In this document: positions 55,441 to 64,000 of the stretch, one piece after another
How the letters are laid out: every line of letters starts with the position of its first letter
Numbering within the stretch: position 1 is the stretch's first letter
Assembly (NCBI RefSeq): GCF_003096575.1
Contig: NZ_QEKT01000002.1
Coordinates: forward strand, 217,129 to 281,128
DNA length: 64,000 nt
DNA from: Convivina intestini
Lineage (GTDB): Bacteria; Bacillota; Bacilli; Lactobacillales; Lactobacillaceae
Direction: 5' to 3'
Made by a program: the position numbers and the translations under genes
The notes under the pieces: generated by a model
Databases searched by the model: none
Told to the model about the DNA's origin: nothing
The model's input: only the letters and a program-made list of their open reading frames with translations

Positions 55441-55900
55441 AGACTTCATCCATATCATCCATGGTCATTACTCGGCGATAAAAGATGGTATAGGGTTCTT
55501 GGATTAAGGATTGCAAACTTTCAAAAGTTTTACCAGTAACAAAGTCATTAATCGCTTTTTGGCTATCCCAAAAAGTCCAAATCACGCCACTGGCCTTTCC
55601 CTTAATGTCACCGGCCATAACCGCATTATCCCCTAGTAATTTTTGAAGCGTTTGATCATTATCATGGCTATATTTAAAGTCAATTTGATAAACGAAAGTC
55701 CCCGTTAAATCACTACCTACCTGCAGACTTTGATACTGCAAGGGACTGCTGAAATTAGCGGTGGCTTGGGCGCCTGGCAATAGTAAAGCATTCATACCGT
55801 CTGCTTTTTTCAAAAGGAAGAAGTGCTTTGGATCAGCACTTTGCCAATCTAATAATTGCTTTACGGGTTGGTTAGGTGAAAGAACGTAATTAATAGTCAT
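55439..55900 (-). CDS. Hypothetical protein, possibly HmoB/TRAP-like ABM fold
   Basis: A 153-residue soluble protein. The pattern of an N-terminal half (HFFLLKKADGMNALLLPG), a central beta strand and a WTFWDSQKAINDFVTGKTF segment resembles antibiotic-biosynthesis-monooxygenase proteins such as HmoB/TRAP, where the last helix follows a W-E/D motif. Haem-binding residues cannot be confirmed, so this is a weak structural guess. It is the last gene of the MoxR-VWA operon and overlaps the preceding gene by four bases, with AAAGGAG before the ATG. Confidence 0.6.
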   Translation of the reverse strand: MTINYVLSPNQPVKQLLDWQSADPKHFFLLKKADGMNALLLPGAQATANFSSPLQYQSLQVGSDLTGTFVYQIDFKYSHDNDQTLQKLLGDNAVMAGDIKGKASGVIWTFWDSQKAINDFVTGKTFESLQSLIQEPYTIFYRRVMTMDDMDEV

Positions 55901-56193
55901 AGAAATGGCTCCTTTAGTTTTTGAATGAGTAGCTGTGGTAAATAGGACTGAAAATCTATAATAAAATGCTGTAATTTGGAAAAAGAATTCAACTCAAGGG
56001 TAGCATATTGATCCGAATATTGACTAATTTTTTGAGCAAAATTAATATCAGCAGCCGTAATCAAATCACTACCATGATCTTCTTCCACTAAAATCCGCGC
56101 CCAATCATGTTCTAAAATTGCTTGGGCACGACGATAACGCTGGTCACGCCTGCTAATACTACGTAAATCATTTGGATTTAACACACTCGTCAT
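55897..56193 (-). CDS. Small hypothetical protein in the MoxR/VWA operon
   Basis: A 98-residue, mostly helical soluble protein with a basic N-terminus (RSISRRDQRYRRAQAILEHDW) and an aromatic C-terminal helix (LQHFIIDFQSYLPQLLIQKL). No family is recognised. It overlaps both neighbours by four bases, with TGGAGG before the ATG, so it is made together with the VWA protein. It might be a partner of that protein, by context only. Confidence 0.65.
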   Translation of the reverse strand: MTSVLNPNDLRSISRRDQRYRRAQAILEHDWARILVEEDHGSDLITAADINFAQKISQYSDQYATLELNSFSKLQHFIIDFQSYLPQLLIQKLKEPFL

Positions 56194-57359
56194 GCTTGGT
56201 CCTCCATTTGAATTACTTTTCCAATTACTGGATTGATACTGAGTTTTCCGCCCGCTGTTATGACCCAGTATACGCGGTTAAAATGATAAGAATCAAGCTG
56301 CTTTTCACCGGCACCATCCGTAAAAATTACGGACACGGTCTCTTTGGGTTGGCAGTGCTGGGCTAGTAACCAGTCAAAAATCGCTTGAAAGGCAGTTCCC
56401 CCGCCAACTTGTCGTTGCCAATTTTTAATATTGTCGATGGGTTGTACCCGAGCATCAAAACGGCAAAAATGAATCTGTCCATCCAGTTGTTTTTGGATTT
56501 GCTGAGCATATGCTAAAAATGAGGCTACCTCAAGACTGGATACTGAAGCAGAATTATCAATAAAAATCCAAAGTTGCGCACTTTGGCGACTAATACGGCC
56601 AGGCAAATCCATACGATACGGTTGGCGGCGATTAAAACGCGCATGGGTATCCTTTAAACTCAATGGTGCTTGACTGAGCGCCAAAGATAGCATCCGACGC
56701 CAGGAACGTCTTACCGGGCGTAATGATTGAACCTGCATTAAAACATCACTGGGCACCTCGCCCCGACCGGCACGTTTAGCATCCTCTTGCGCCTGCTGCA
56801 TAATATTGGTCAAATCTGTTTGGGCTTGGGCTAGCTGCCCACCGGCTTCCTGCCAGCCTTGATGACTATCGCCATGTTTAGCGTCTGATTGACTATCATC
56901 ATTATCTAATAAATCGTTTAAAACTTGAATATAGGCCTGCGAATCAGCCCGTGCTGGTAACATCTGTTTAAAGTTTTCAAAAACCGTTTGCAGGGTAATT
57001 GCACCGGGAAGTTCCCCTAAACTATTGGGCAGATACTGATTAACGGCAATATCCGTCCCCCAATCAATAGCAGTTTGACTTTGGCTGGCACGACAATACC
57101 GAATCGGATGCTGCCAAATTAAGTGCAAGGCCTGATGAGCCAAGGCTTGGGCCATTTGATCAGGCGTTTGGTATTGGTCAAAATATTTAGGATTATAATT
57201 TAAAACCCAATGCTGGCCATTCCATCCCAGCGCAAAGGCCACTGCTAATTCCGAAGTAACTTGCCGGGGTAAGTGAATAATAATACTGCCATATAGAGGC
57301 GCCACATCTAAGAGGGTTTTGATTGCAATTATTAATAATTTATCAGTTGAACTTTTCAT
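56190..57359 (-). CDS. VWA-like protein with degenerate metallopeptidase domain
   Basis: A 389-residue protein of the DUF2201/VWA-like type. The N-terminal metallopeptidase-like domain has HQALHLIWQH at about residues 75-84, where relatives have HExxH. The Glu is replaced by Gln, so hydrolysis is doubtful though metal could still bind. The C-terminal half (from about residue 250) is a von Willebrand A domain with a DNSAS MIDAS-like motif and a TDGAG. It starts at the stop of the MoxR ATPase gene (TAATG) and probably works with that ATPase as an assembly or remodelling pair, like ViaA with RavA. Confidence 0.8.
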   Translation of the reverse strand: MKSSTDKLLIIAIKTLLDVAPLYGSIIIHLPRQVTSELAVAFALGWNGQHWVLNYNPKYFDQYQTPDQMAQALAHQALHLIWQHPIRYCRASQSQTAIDWGTDIAVNQYLPNSLGELPGAITLQTVFENFKQMLPARADSQAYIQVLNDLLDNDDSQSDAKHGDSHQGWQEAGGQLAQAQTDLTNIMQQAQEDAKRAGRGEVPSDVLMQVQSLRPVRRSWRRMLSLALSQAPLSLKDTHARFNRRQPYRMDLPGRISRQSAQLWIFIDNSASVSSLEVASFLAYAQQIQKQLDGQIHFCRFDARVQPIDNIKNWQRQVGGGTAFQAIFDWLLAQHCQPKETVSVIFTDGAGEKQLDSYHFNRVYWVITAGGKLSINPVIGKVIQMEDQA

Positions 57360-58498
57360 TAGCGTGTCGCAATATCCATAATTTGTTGGTATAAGACATT
57401 GGCATAATGATCAGCTGACTGGTACAAATCATCTAGCACAGGATCGTTAACCAATTGTTGCACCACGGCATATTGACTATCAGGTGCCAATAATTCTAAT
57501 AAAGCCCCATAACGACCAGCGTGGTCATTGGTCGTAAGATTAGCCGTAGCCAAGATTGACTTCATGGCAGTCATTTTTTGAATTTCAGTCATCTTTTGAA
57601 AACGTTGGCGAATCGCTTTAGGTAAACGTGGACCCACTGGCTGGCCATCAAAGACCTCTTGGGCAGTTAGCAGGACCGTGTTTTCCTGAAGAAAACTAAC
57701 CAACTGACTAGCAATTACTAAACCAAGATCACCGGCAAATAAATCAAAAGCCAAATCTTCTATTGCAGCAGATCCCAGCGCCTTTAACTGACCATAATTA
57801 TCAGAAACGCGTTGCCAAGCTCTGGGCGTTGGATCTAAATCGCCACTCCGATTTTTAGGGTAAAGCAAATCAGTGTTTCCGGCAATAAAGCGGCAAATCA
57901 GCGGATCAATATTACCTTGCTGGGCCCACTGGAGCCAGTCTTTAACGGAGACATCCATGACCAACCGCGTGGTACGGTCTTTTAGGGCTGCATCAGCAGC
58001 TTGAACTGTGTATTGATCCTCTTCAAATCCCTCCATCGTATCATCGGGATTTTCAGCCAAAACCAAATGGGTATTTTTAGGCAGCTTAATATCATTAATT
58101 TGTCGTTGTAGCACCAAGTTCATCAATTCCGCTTGGACGGCGCTATTTCCCCGATTAAATTCATCTAAAAACCAAATAATTGGTTGCTGGGGATGCCTTT
58201 CAGCTTGCTTAATAATTTGAATCAAGGTGTGCGTATAACCAAATTTAACATCTGCCAATTGGCCATAATGCTTGGTTTGAATCATATCTCGCTGATTAAG
58301 GGGGGGAATTGGCAAGGCTAAATCGCCCTTTTCAGATAGTGAAACTACCGTTGTAAATAACTTAGCCCCCATTTTATGGGCTAAATCAGCTACTAAGGCT
58401 GATTTCCCAATTCCAGCTTCACCGACGATGGTCGGCACGTGCCCAGCCTTTAAAACCACTGGCACAGCCAATAATAATTGTTGATAATTCAGGGCCAT
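57359..58498 (-). CDS. MoxR-type AAA+ ATPase
   Basis: A 379-residue AAA+ ATPase. VGEAGIGKSALV is Walker A, IIWFLDEFNRGN is Walker B, and LVLAENPDD (sensor 1 region) and TPRAWQRVSD follow. MoxR proteins act as chaperones that load metals or remodel partners through VWA proteins. The start MALNYQQLL at 58498 has GAGGAGGAG upstream; the longer frame does not. It is the first gene of a four-gene operon with one- to four-base overlaps. Confidence 0.85.
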   Translation of the reverse strand: MALNYQQLLLAVPVVLKAGHVPTIVGEAGIGKSALVADLAHKMGAKLFTTVVSLSEKGDLALPIPPLNQRDMIQTKHYGQLADVKFGYTHTLIQIIKQAERHPQQPIIWFLDEFNRGNSAVQAELMNLVLQRQINDIKLPKNTHLVLAENPDDTMEGFEEDQYTVQAADAALKDRTTRLVMDVSVKDWLQWAQQGNIDPLICRFIAGNTDLLYPKNRSGDLDPTPRAWQRVSDNYGQLKALGSAAIEDLAFDLFAGDLGLVIASQLVSFLQENTVLLTAQEVFDGQPVGPRLPKAIRQRFQKMTEIQKMTAMKSILATANLTTNDHAGRYGALLELLAPDSQYAVVQQLVNDPVLDDLYQSADHYANVLYQQIMDIATR

Positions 58499-58537
58499 AA
58501 ACTCCTCCTCGTTTAATTTTACCGCTCTTTTGTCCAC

Positions 58538-58577
58538 AAAAAAATGACACGATTAAATTCTAATAATCGCGTCATTT
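58538..58577 (-). terminator. Terminator after the PBP gene
   Basis: The minus-strand stem AAAATGACGCGATTA/TAATCGTGTCATTTT (15 pairs, one G-U) is followed by TTT. Confidence 0.85.
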
Positions 58578-58583
58578 TCTATT

Positions 58584-60626
58584 TTAAGATGGCTTTTGCA
58601 TGACTGTGTCCCAGAAAGCATTAATAATCTCTGATGCAACACGGCCGTTGGTTCCATCTAGGTAACTGTCCATTCCAGGAATCGCCATAGCCATGGCAAA
58701 TGGCTGACCCGGAACATAAACGACAATTGACTCCGTAAAGGTTGAATTACCGTTGGTCGTCGTTTCCGCCGTTCCAGTCTTAGCATAAACTCGTGGCTGT
58801 AAATTATGCACCCCACCACCAGTGTTATTGGGGTCGGTTCCATTGGCAACGCGTTCCATCCCCTTATGAATGACATTCCACTGGTCAGCAGTTAACTGAA
58901 CTTGCCCTTGCAGCTGAGGCGTTGCCGCCCAAACTTCTTTTTGGTGTTTATTATTAATATCATTTTGAAGGACTGACCCGACCAAGTGCGGCCGAACCAA
59001 ATAACCACCATTAGCAATCGTGGAAACATAGCGGGCCAACTGCAGCGTCGTATAGGAATCGTACTGTCCAAAGGACTCATATAGATACTTTCCTTGGGCC
59101 TCCCCAGTAGTAGGTCCTCGATAACCGGCCGTTTCACCTTCGATATCAATACCGGTTTTGGTACCCAAGCCAAACTGAGCTAACCCATTTCGAAGGGTTT
59201 GGAAGGCATCACTATCTAGTGCCAAATGATCACCAGGAACATAGGTTTGCCCACCAATTTTCATTCCTAACTGAACAAAGTAAGTGTTAGAAGAACGCTC
59301 TAAGGCCGTCAAGGCATCAATTGCTGTTGGCGTACCAGCCTTGTTCCAGTAAGAAGTAATTACCGGAGTGCCGGCAATTTTAATCGCCTGATCATACATT
59401 GTATTATTGCTGGCAGTGATAATTCCCTTTTGGAAACCAGTGGCTAGGATGGCTGGCTTAACCACCGATCCCATGACAATCCCCTGATTAATATTTCCCA
59501 GTGGATTAGCCGTTTTCTTACCAGTCGACGAATCTCGATTAACCCCAGCCATAGCATAAATGCCGCCAGTATAGGGATTAATGACGGTCGTATAAATTCC
59601 TTGCACATTACCACCAGGAATATTACTATCCAAAATTTGCTGAACTTTCTTCTGGAATTCAGAATTAATGGTTAGCTTCAGGCTATCACCGGCTTGTCCC
59701 TCGTACTTAACCTTACTAGTCTTAAGGCCGTTGGCATTACTAGTAATTAAGGTTTGGGAAGGAGAACCTTTCAGAATGCTTTCATACTGCTTTTCTAAGG
59801 CATTGCTACCAACCGGTTCATTTTGCGAATAACCTTGAGCTAATAAGGTATGCAAACGGTCAGCCGGTAGACCAGTCGCCTCATCCGTTACCGTTCCTAC
59901 CAAAGGCTGGAAATCATCACCCTGCGGGTAATCTCTGGTCCAGCTGGAACCAATCTTCACTCCTGGGAAATCCCCAAGGTGCTCACCAATTTCAGCTTGA
60001 GACTGATCGCTAACGCCTGATTCTTGAATGAAGGTCGTTGACAAAGCATAGGCCCCACTCATGCGCTGAAAAATCATAGCCTGGTTGGCATCAACATCTT
60101 TATCTAAGCCCTGCTGCCGCACGTATTTAGACATGGCGGTATTCAATTGAGTTGTTGTCCAACTCTGAGAGGCTTTAGGATATTCTTTTTCAATAATTGC
60201 TTGAATCTTAGTGGCTTGCTTAGGATGGGTCGTTAGATAATAATCAGCCTTAGAACGGTCACTCAAACGCTTGGTATCGATAGTTAGATACTTAGAAAGG
60301 CCCGCTGCAATCTTGGCGATTTGCGTCGAGGTTGTCGCCTTTCCACGGGTATAGGTCACAGCTGTTTGGGGTTTATTACCAGTAATCACGCGGCCGGTTG
60401 TATCGTAAATAAGACCACGTGGAGAATTCCCCTTTTCAACAGTCTCATCACTGCGCTTTACCTCGGCTTGAAAATCAGGTCCTTGTTTAATTGTTAAAAA
60501 AGCCAATTGCACCACTAAGAGTGCCATTAGCGCTAAAACAACCCCTAATAAGATTTTTAGTCGGTTCGGTAAGTTAGCCCGTGCATCGTTTTTATTTCGG
60601 TTTTCTAAATAGGGATTAGGTTTCAT
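58584..60626 (-). CDS. Class B penicillin-binding protein (PBP2-like transpeptidase)
   Basis: A 680-residue monofunctional transpeptidase for peptidoglycan cross-linking, probably in elongation (PBP2/PBP2b type). A single helix at about residues 27-49 anchors it, followed by the PBP dimer domain. The transpeptidase has SVVK (active Ser), SSN and KTGTAET motifs in order. It is complete. TGAGGAATC precedes the ATG. It has its own terminator and is divergent from the YfhO gene. Confidence 0.92.
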   Translation of the reverse strand: MKPNPYLENRNKNDARANLPNRLKILLGVVLALMALLVVQLAFLTIKQGPDFQAEVKRSDETVEKGNSPRGLIYDTTGRVITGNKPQTAVTYTRGKATTSTQIAKIAAGLSKYLTIDTKRLSDRSKADYYLTTHPKQATKIQAIIEKEYPKASQSWTTTQLNTAMSKYVRQQGLDKDVDANQAMIFQRMSGAYALSTTFIQESGVSDQSQAEIGEHLGDFPGVKIGSSWTRDYPQGDDFQPLVGTVTDEATGLPADRLHTLLAQGYSQNEPVGSNALEKQYESILKGSPSQTLITSNANGLKTSKVKYEGQAGDSLKLTINSEFQKKVQQILDSNIPGGNVQGIYTTVINPYTGGIYAMAGVNRDSSTGKKTANPLGNINQGIVMGSVVKPAILATGFQKGIITASNNTMYDQAIKIAGTPVITSYWNKAGTPTAIDALTALERSSNTYFVQLGMKIGGQTYVPGDHLALDSDAFQTLRNGLAQFGLGTKTGIDIEGETAGYRGPTTGEAQGKYLYESFGQYDSYTTLQLARYVSTIANGGYLVRPHLVGSVLQNDINNKHQKEVWAATPQLQGQVQLTADQWNVIHKGMERVANGTDPNNTGGGVHNLQPRVYAKTGTAETTTNGNSTFTESIVVYVPGQPFAMAMAIPGMDSYLDGTNGRVASEIINAFWDTVMQKPS

Positions 60627-60723
60627 GATTCCTCACCAAAAATTCGTGATAATAGTCCTATTTACTTTACCATAAATCCAATTTTTGTCGCTAAAAAAAG
60701 GTAGTTTTTGGTATCCTAAACAC

Positions 60724-63342
60724 ATGCAAAAAATTAGTAAATTTACTCAAAAATACTTACTTTCCCCCTTAGCCATTTCATTTTGGCTCCCAGTCATCTT
60801 TATGACGGGCTATTTTGCCAGCCGCGGCATGGCGCCCTTTGGCACTAGCACTATTTTAACCGTCGATCTCGGCCAGCAATATATTGATCAATTTGCTGCC
60901 TTCAAAGCCGCCTTCTTAAACCATCCCAGTAACTTTCTTTACTCCTTTAGTAATGCCCTGGGTGGCGATATGTTGGGCGAATGGGCCTATTATTTAATGA
61001 GTCCATTTAATATAATCTTCTTGTTTGTGAGCGATTTACACTTACCTAGTGCGATTTTATGGGTAACCGTTTTTAAATTTGGAGCCGCCGGATTAAGCAT
61101 GGCCTATCTCATTCATCGCCTAAAACTCCAAGAAGGCCACTATATTAGTCTGTTTGCCATCTCCTACCCGCTTAGTGGTTGGTTTATTGCCAATGATCTA
61201 AATTTACTATGGCTGGATACTGCCATTTTGCTACCATTACTAATCTTAGCCTTAGAAGGGCTCTTAGGCGGTAAGAAGGGCTGGCCCTACAGTATTCTTT
61301 TAGCTTTAACCATTATTAGTAACTACTACATCGCCTTTATGGTGGTGATTTTCATCGTCTTATATGCCCTCTGGCGCTTTCCTCAATTAGCCCATAAAAC
61401 CATAAAAATCCCTTTGATTTTCATTGGCCAAAGCGTCTTAGGCGCAGTCATGTCAGCCTGGCTAATTTTACCGGCTTACTTTCAACTCCAACAGGGGAAA
61501 ATTGGCCATAATTCCGCTTGGAGCTTGGCTTTTGAAAATAATCCCCTACATTTACTAATCAAACTAATTCCTGGCAGTTTTGATTTTGAGCAGATGCAAA
61601 ATGGACAGGCTAATATTTTTATCTCAGCCTTTGTTTTAGTTGCCTTAGGGGCTTTTGTCACTAATCGGACCATCTCTTATGTAAGCAAATTAACGGCCCT
61701 GCTTCTTTTGGCAATCCTTATCTTAGCAACTTGTTGGGCGCCACTAACCCTTGCCTTTCACGGTGGCCAATATCCAGTCTGGTATCCTTACCGTTTTAGT
61801 TTTTTAATCAGTTTTTTCTTAATCTTCTTAGCTGCCTGGGGCTATCGACCCAATTGGCAACCGCGGCTTCTTACCTGCTCGATTTTATTTGCCATCGTTA
61901 CCGCCATCACCCTCTATGCTCTAAGCCAGCTCAAGCAGCTTAGCTTTCTAACAAACAATAATATCCTAATTTTTTGGCTATTGAGCTCAATTTGTCTACT
62001 CGTCATCACCGCGCCCATGCCCCATTACCTTCGTTTAGGATTGCTAGGTTTTATTACTTGTATCAGCCTAACTACCAATATCTCCACCACTCTCAATAAT
62101 TTTTCTTATATCAATTTAAGTGATTACCAAACCACCATTACTGCCCTAAAAGCAGATAAAAATAAAATCCATAACGACCGGAGCTGGTATCGCGTTGGGC
62201 AAACCTATCAACGTACCCGTGGGGATAGTATGATGGAAGACTTCTATGGCGGTGGCCACTTTAGTTCCTTAATGCCCAACAAGATGGTGCAGTTCTATCA
62301 AGCTATGGGCCAACCCGAAGGTGATAATTTTGTTAATTATAGTAACGGTACTGTATTAACTGATAATCTTTTGGGCTTTAAATATTACTTCAGTCCTAGT
62401 CCACAAATTAATAAAACCGAAGGAAGCCCCCAAAGTCGTAAAACCGGCTATCGGGCTGATTTCACGCAATATCAACGGTATGCCCAGACTAGTACGACAA
62501 CAATCTTCAAAAACCCGCAGGCCCTGCCGATTGCTTTTGCAGCCAACCAGCAAGTATTACAAACTTATCTTAACAGTGCCCTACCAATTCAAAATCAAGC
62601 CCGTTTATGGCAGGCCTTAACTGGTCGAAAAGATCAGCTAATCAGTAAAGATGATTTTGATTTTTCCCAAGCTAATAATGTCAATCTACCAACCACCATT
62701 ACCAATAGCCAATTAGAAAAAAAAGATTCTAGTCAACCTGGCTCACTAACATTAACCTTTACCCCTAAAACCAATGACCCCTATTACTTAACCTTAGGTG
62801 GTAATTTAAAAATAGAAAACTTTGATCTATTAATTAATGACCAAGTTATCACCCAATTTAGCTCATATCGAAATACCGTCATTGTCAACTTAACTGATCA
62901 CGCCGCTGGTCAGGAACAAAAATTAACGATTCGACTGCGAAATGCTGCCAGTCTAACGCTCAGCAATGTTGCCCTGTATCACTTAAATCAAGCAGCAATT
63001 AACCAAGACGTCGCACAATTAAAACAACATTCATTAACTATTACCCAGCGGACAGAAAATCAGATTAGCGGACACATCACCACCACCACTAGTAAACCAG
63101 TGATTATGACTTCTATTCCAGCAGCACCAGGTTGGCAGGTTAAAATTGATGGTAAAAAGGTGGCCACCAGCCAGGTTGGTAATTTCCTACTGGCCATTAA
63201 AACTAAACCCGGTTATCATCAGGTTCAATTTAGCTATGTACCGCCTTACCTATACTGGGGCTTAATCATCACTTTGATTGGGGTCATCATTTTGGGTAGT
63301 CAAATTATAATCAGCCGATCATCCCCCCGCTTGCAAGAATAG
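60724..63342 (+). CDS. YfhO-family membrane protein
   Basis: An 872-residue protein with about 12 N-terminal helices followed by a soluble extracytoplasmic region of about 350 residues and a last C-terminal helix. TVDLGQQYIDQFAAF near the start and NDLNLLWLDTAILLPLLILALE fit the YfhO family of GT-C-like proteins, linked to glycosylation of lipoteichoic acid or other surface polymers. The ATG at 60724 is the first ATG; the frame is open from a TTG at 60685. Ribosome sites are weak for both. Confidence 0.85.
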   Translation: MQKISKFTQKYLLSPLAISFWLPVIFMTGYFASRGMAPFGTSTILTVDLGQQYIDQFAAFKAAFLNHPSNFLYSFSNALGGDMLGEWAYYLMSPFNIIFLFVSDLHLPSAILWVTVFKFGAAGLSMAYLIHRLKLQEGHYISLFAISYPLSGWFIANDLNLLWLDTAILLPLLILALEGLLGGKKGWPYSILLALTIISNYYIAFMVVIFIVLYALWRFPQLAHKTIKIPLIFIGQSVLGAVMSAWLILPAYFQLQQGKIGHNSAWSLAFENNPLHLLIKLIPGSFDFEQMQNGQANIFISAFVLVALGAFVTNRTISYVSKLTALLLLAILILATCWAPLTLAFHGGQYPVWYPYRFSFLISFFLIFLAAWGYRPNWQPRLLTCSILFAIVTAITLYALSQLKQLSFLTNNNILIFWLLSSICLLVITAPMPHYLRLGLLGFITCISLTTNISTTLNNFSYINLSDYQTTITALKADKNKIHNDRSWYRVGQTYQRTRGDSMMEDFYGGGHFSSLMPNKMVQFYQAMGQPEGDNFVNYSNGTVLTDNLLGFKYYFSPSPQINKTEGSPQSRKTGYRADFTQYQRYAQTSTTTIFKNPQALPIAFAANQQVLQTYLNSALPIQNQARLWQALTGRKDQLISKDDFDFSQANNVNLPTTITNSQLEKKDSSQPGSLTLTFTPKTNDPYYLTLGGNLKIENFDLLINDQVITQFSSYRNTVIVNLTDHAAGQEQKLTIRLRNAASLTLSNVALYHLNQAAINQDVAQLKQHSLTITQRTENQISGHITTTTSKPVIMTSIPAAPGWQVKIDGKKVATSQVGNFLLAIKTKPGYHQVQFSYVPPYLYWGLIITLIGVIILGSQIIISRSSPRLQE

Positions 63343-63359
63343 GCTGGCCGTGATATATT
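63331..63359 (+). promoter_or_regulatory. greA promoter
   Basis: TTGCAA (63331-63336) inside the end of the YfhO gene and TATATT (63354-63359) are 17 bases apart, about 40 bases before the greA start. Confidence 0.65.
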
Positions 63360-63405
63360 CTTTTTGCTGTATCTAAGCGCACCTGCGCATTGAAAGGACA
63401 ATCTC

Positions 63406-63891
63406 ATGTCAGAAGAAAAGACATTTCCAATGACTGCCGAGGGCCGCGATAAGCTGCAGGCAGAACTGGATGATTTAATTACTAACCAGCGTCCAGAAAT
63501 TACAAAACGAATTCAAATCGCCCGTTCGTATGGTGATTTATCAGAAAACTCAGAATATCAATCAGCCAAGGATGAACAAGCCTTTGTCGAAGGTCGGATC
63601 ATCACTTTACGTAAAATGATTGAAAATGCTGAAATCATCAATGCAAACGCCACTGCAAAAGATGAAGTATCGCTTGGTAAAGAAGTTACCTTCCAAGAAT
63701 TACCAGATGAAGATCCTGAAACTTATGCCATTGTGGGTTCAGTCGAAGCTGATCCATTGGCCGGTAAGATTTCTAACGAGTCGCCAATGGCTACTGCCCT
63801 AATCGGTAAGAAGACTGGTGACACGGTTAATGTTCCGCTTCCTAACGGAGAGAGCATTAAGGTAAAAATTCTAAAAGTTATCACCAAATAA
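63406..63891 (+). CDS. greA: Transcription elongation factor GreA
   Basis: A 161-residue factor that rescues backtracked RNA polymerase by stimulating RNA cleavage. The N-terminal coiled coil ([37 protein letters not shown] with the conserved acidic tip) and the C-terminal FKBP-like domain ([20 protein letters not shown]) are complete. AAAGGA precedes the ATG. Its terminator appears interrupted by the mobile element that begins just downstream. Confidence 0.97.
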   Translation: MSEEKTFPMTAEGRDKLQAELDDLITNQRPEITKRIQIARSYGDLSENSEYQSAKDEQAFVEGRIITLRKMIENAEIINANATAKDEVSLGKEVTFQELPDEDPETYAIVGSVEADPLAGKISNESPMATALIGKKTGDTVNVPLPNGESIKVKILKVITK

Positions 63892-63910
63892 AAAAACGCC
63901 TAACGTGAAG
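63891..63910 (+). other. Remaining 5' arm of the greA terminator
   Basis: AAAAAACGCCTAACGTGAAG directly after the stop looks like the ascending arm of an A-rich/T-rich terminator (AAAAAACGCCTAAC). The matching descending arm GTTAGGCGTTTTTT is not present before the IS-like sequence begins. Insertion of the element into the loop is the simplest explanation. Confidence 0.4.
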
Positions 63911-63911
63911 T

Positions 63912-63949
63912 GCGCCCCCTAGATTGGAGAAATCCAAACTAGGGGGCGC
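63912..63949. repeat. Near-perfect palindrome at the IS end
   Basis: GCGCCCCCTAG-A-TTGGA, a GAAA tetraloop and TCCAA-A-CTAGGGGGCGC form a 16-pair stem with a single A-A mismatch, followed by CTTTT. It may act as an inward-read terminator that protects the transposase gene from outside transcription. Confidence 0.85.
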
Positions 63950-63957
63950 CTTTTATC

Positions 63958-64000
63958 ATGGCGAAATATTCACTGGCAACTAAATTAAAAGCAATTGACC
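63958..64000 (+). CDS. Transposase OrfA N-terminus (partial)
   Basis: ATG at 63958 opens MAKYSLATKLKAID, which runs off the window. MAKYS followed by a KLK stretch is the usual beginning of IS3-family (IS150-like) OrfA helix-turn-helix proteins. Fourteen residues are too few for more. Confidence 0.5.
   Translation, partial: MAKYSLATKLKAID

Larger units (their letters stand above)
63911..64000 (+). mobile_element. Left end of an IS3-family-like insertion sequence, cut by the window
   Basis: From TGCGCCCCCT onward the sequence changes character. A very stable palindrome is followed after eight bases by an ATG opening a transposase-like frame. The TG at the left end fits IS3-family termini. 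Only about 90 bases are visible, so the right end, the target duplication and the exact family cannot be determined. Confidence 0.6.

Overview
The window looks like a chromosomal segment of a low-to-moderate GC Gram-positive lactic acid bacterium. Evidence: delta subunit RpoE, CcpA with a cre site, DnaB/DnaI primosome genes, an OatA-type acyltransferase, a T-box leader, PerR-type operators, an NADH peroxidase and typical AGGAGG ribosome binding sites. Protein style (UvrC, Obg, the suf and leu sets) points to the Leuconostoc/Weissella side of the Lactobacillaceae; that placement is inference. Nearly all genes from 0.1 to 44 kb are on the minus strand; strands are mixed after that.

Layout. 0-5 kb: an MFS exporter with a PerR/Fur-like operator, OatA, and ccpA with an autoregulatory promoter/cre, then a small membrane protein and SprT. 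5-9 kb: recG-plsX-acpP, a SemiSWEET and tRNA-Cys. 9-16 kb: a long operon mutM-DUF975-coaE-dnaB-dnaI-yibE/F-yibE/F-unknown. 16-24 kb: DEAD helicase with a Gfo/Idh oxidoreductase, obg, uvrC, pyrG (with a CTP-type attenuator) and a second DUF975 gene. 24-28.7 kb: a T-box controlled permease, tRNA-Lys, rpoE, a DUF1934 gene and an HD hydrolase. 28.7-36.3 kb: leuABCD behind a leader-peptide attenuator, followed by an MFS gene broken by an in-frame stop, a divergent YrdC-like gene and a NiCoT nickel/cobalt permease. 36.3-41.8 kb: sufCDSUB plus a SufT-like gene. 41.8-48.2 kb: pepN, a CPA1 antiporter, a DUF1054 gene and a YihY gene. 48.2-51.6 kb: an iron/peroxide locus (NADH peroxidase, two VIT-family transporters and a cysteine-free PerR-like regulator) with two clear operators. 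51.6-54.3 kb: an A+T-rich, decaying island with an Rgg-type regulator, a nonsense-broken MFS gene and a frameshifted small gene. 54.4-63.9 kb: a PAP2 phosphatase, a four-gene MoxR/VWA operon, a class B PBP, YfhO and greA. The right edge enters an IS3-family-like element that appears to have landed inside the greA terminator.

The most notable systems are: (1) a candidate PerR-like regulon defined by the dyad TTAGAAT-N-ATTCTAA at several promoters here; (2) three different transcription-attenuation mechanisms in one window (leucine leader peptide, pyrG reiterative initiation, T-box); (3) a leu operon whose LeuA lacks the leucine-binding domain; and (4) a tightly overlapping MoxR-VWA operon whose metallopeptidase-like motif has lost its catalytic glutamate. 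All functional calls rest on reading the sequence and on remembered family features; no database search was run.
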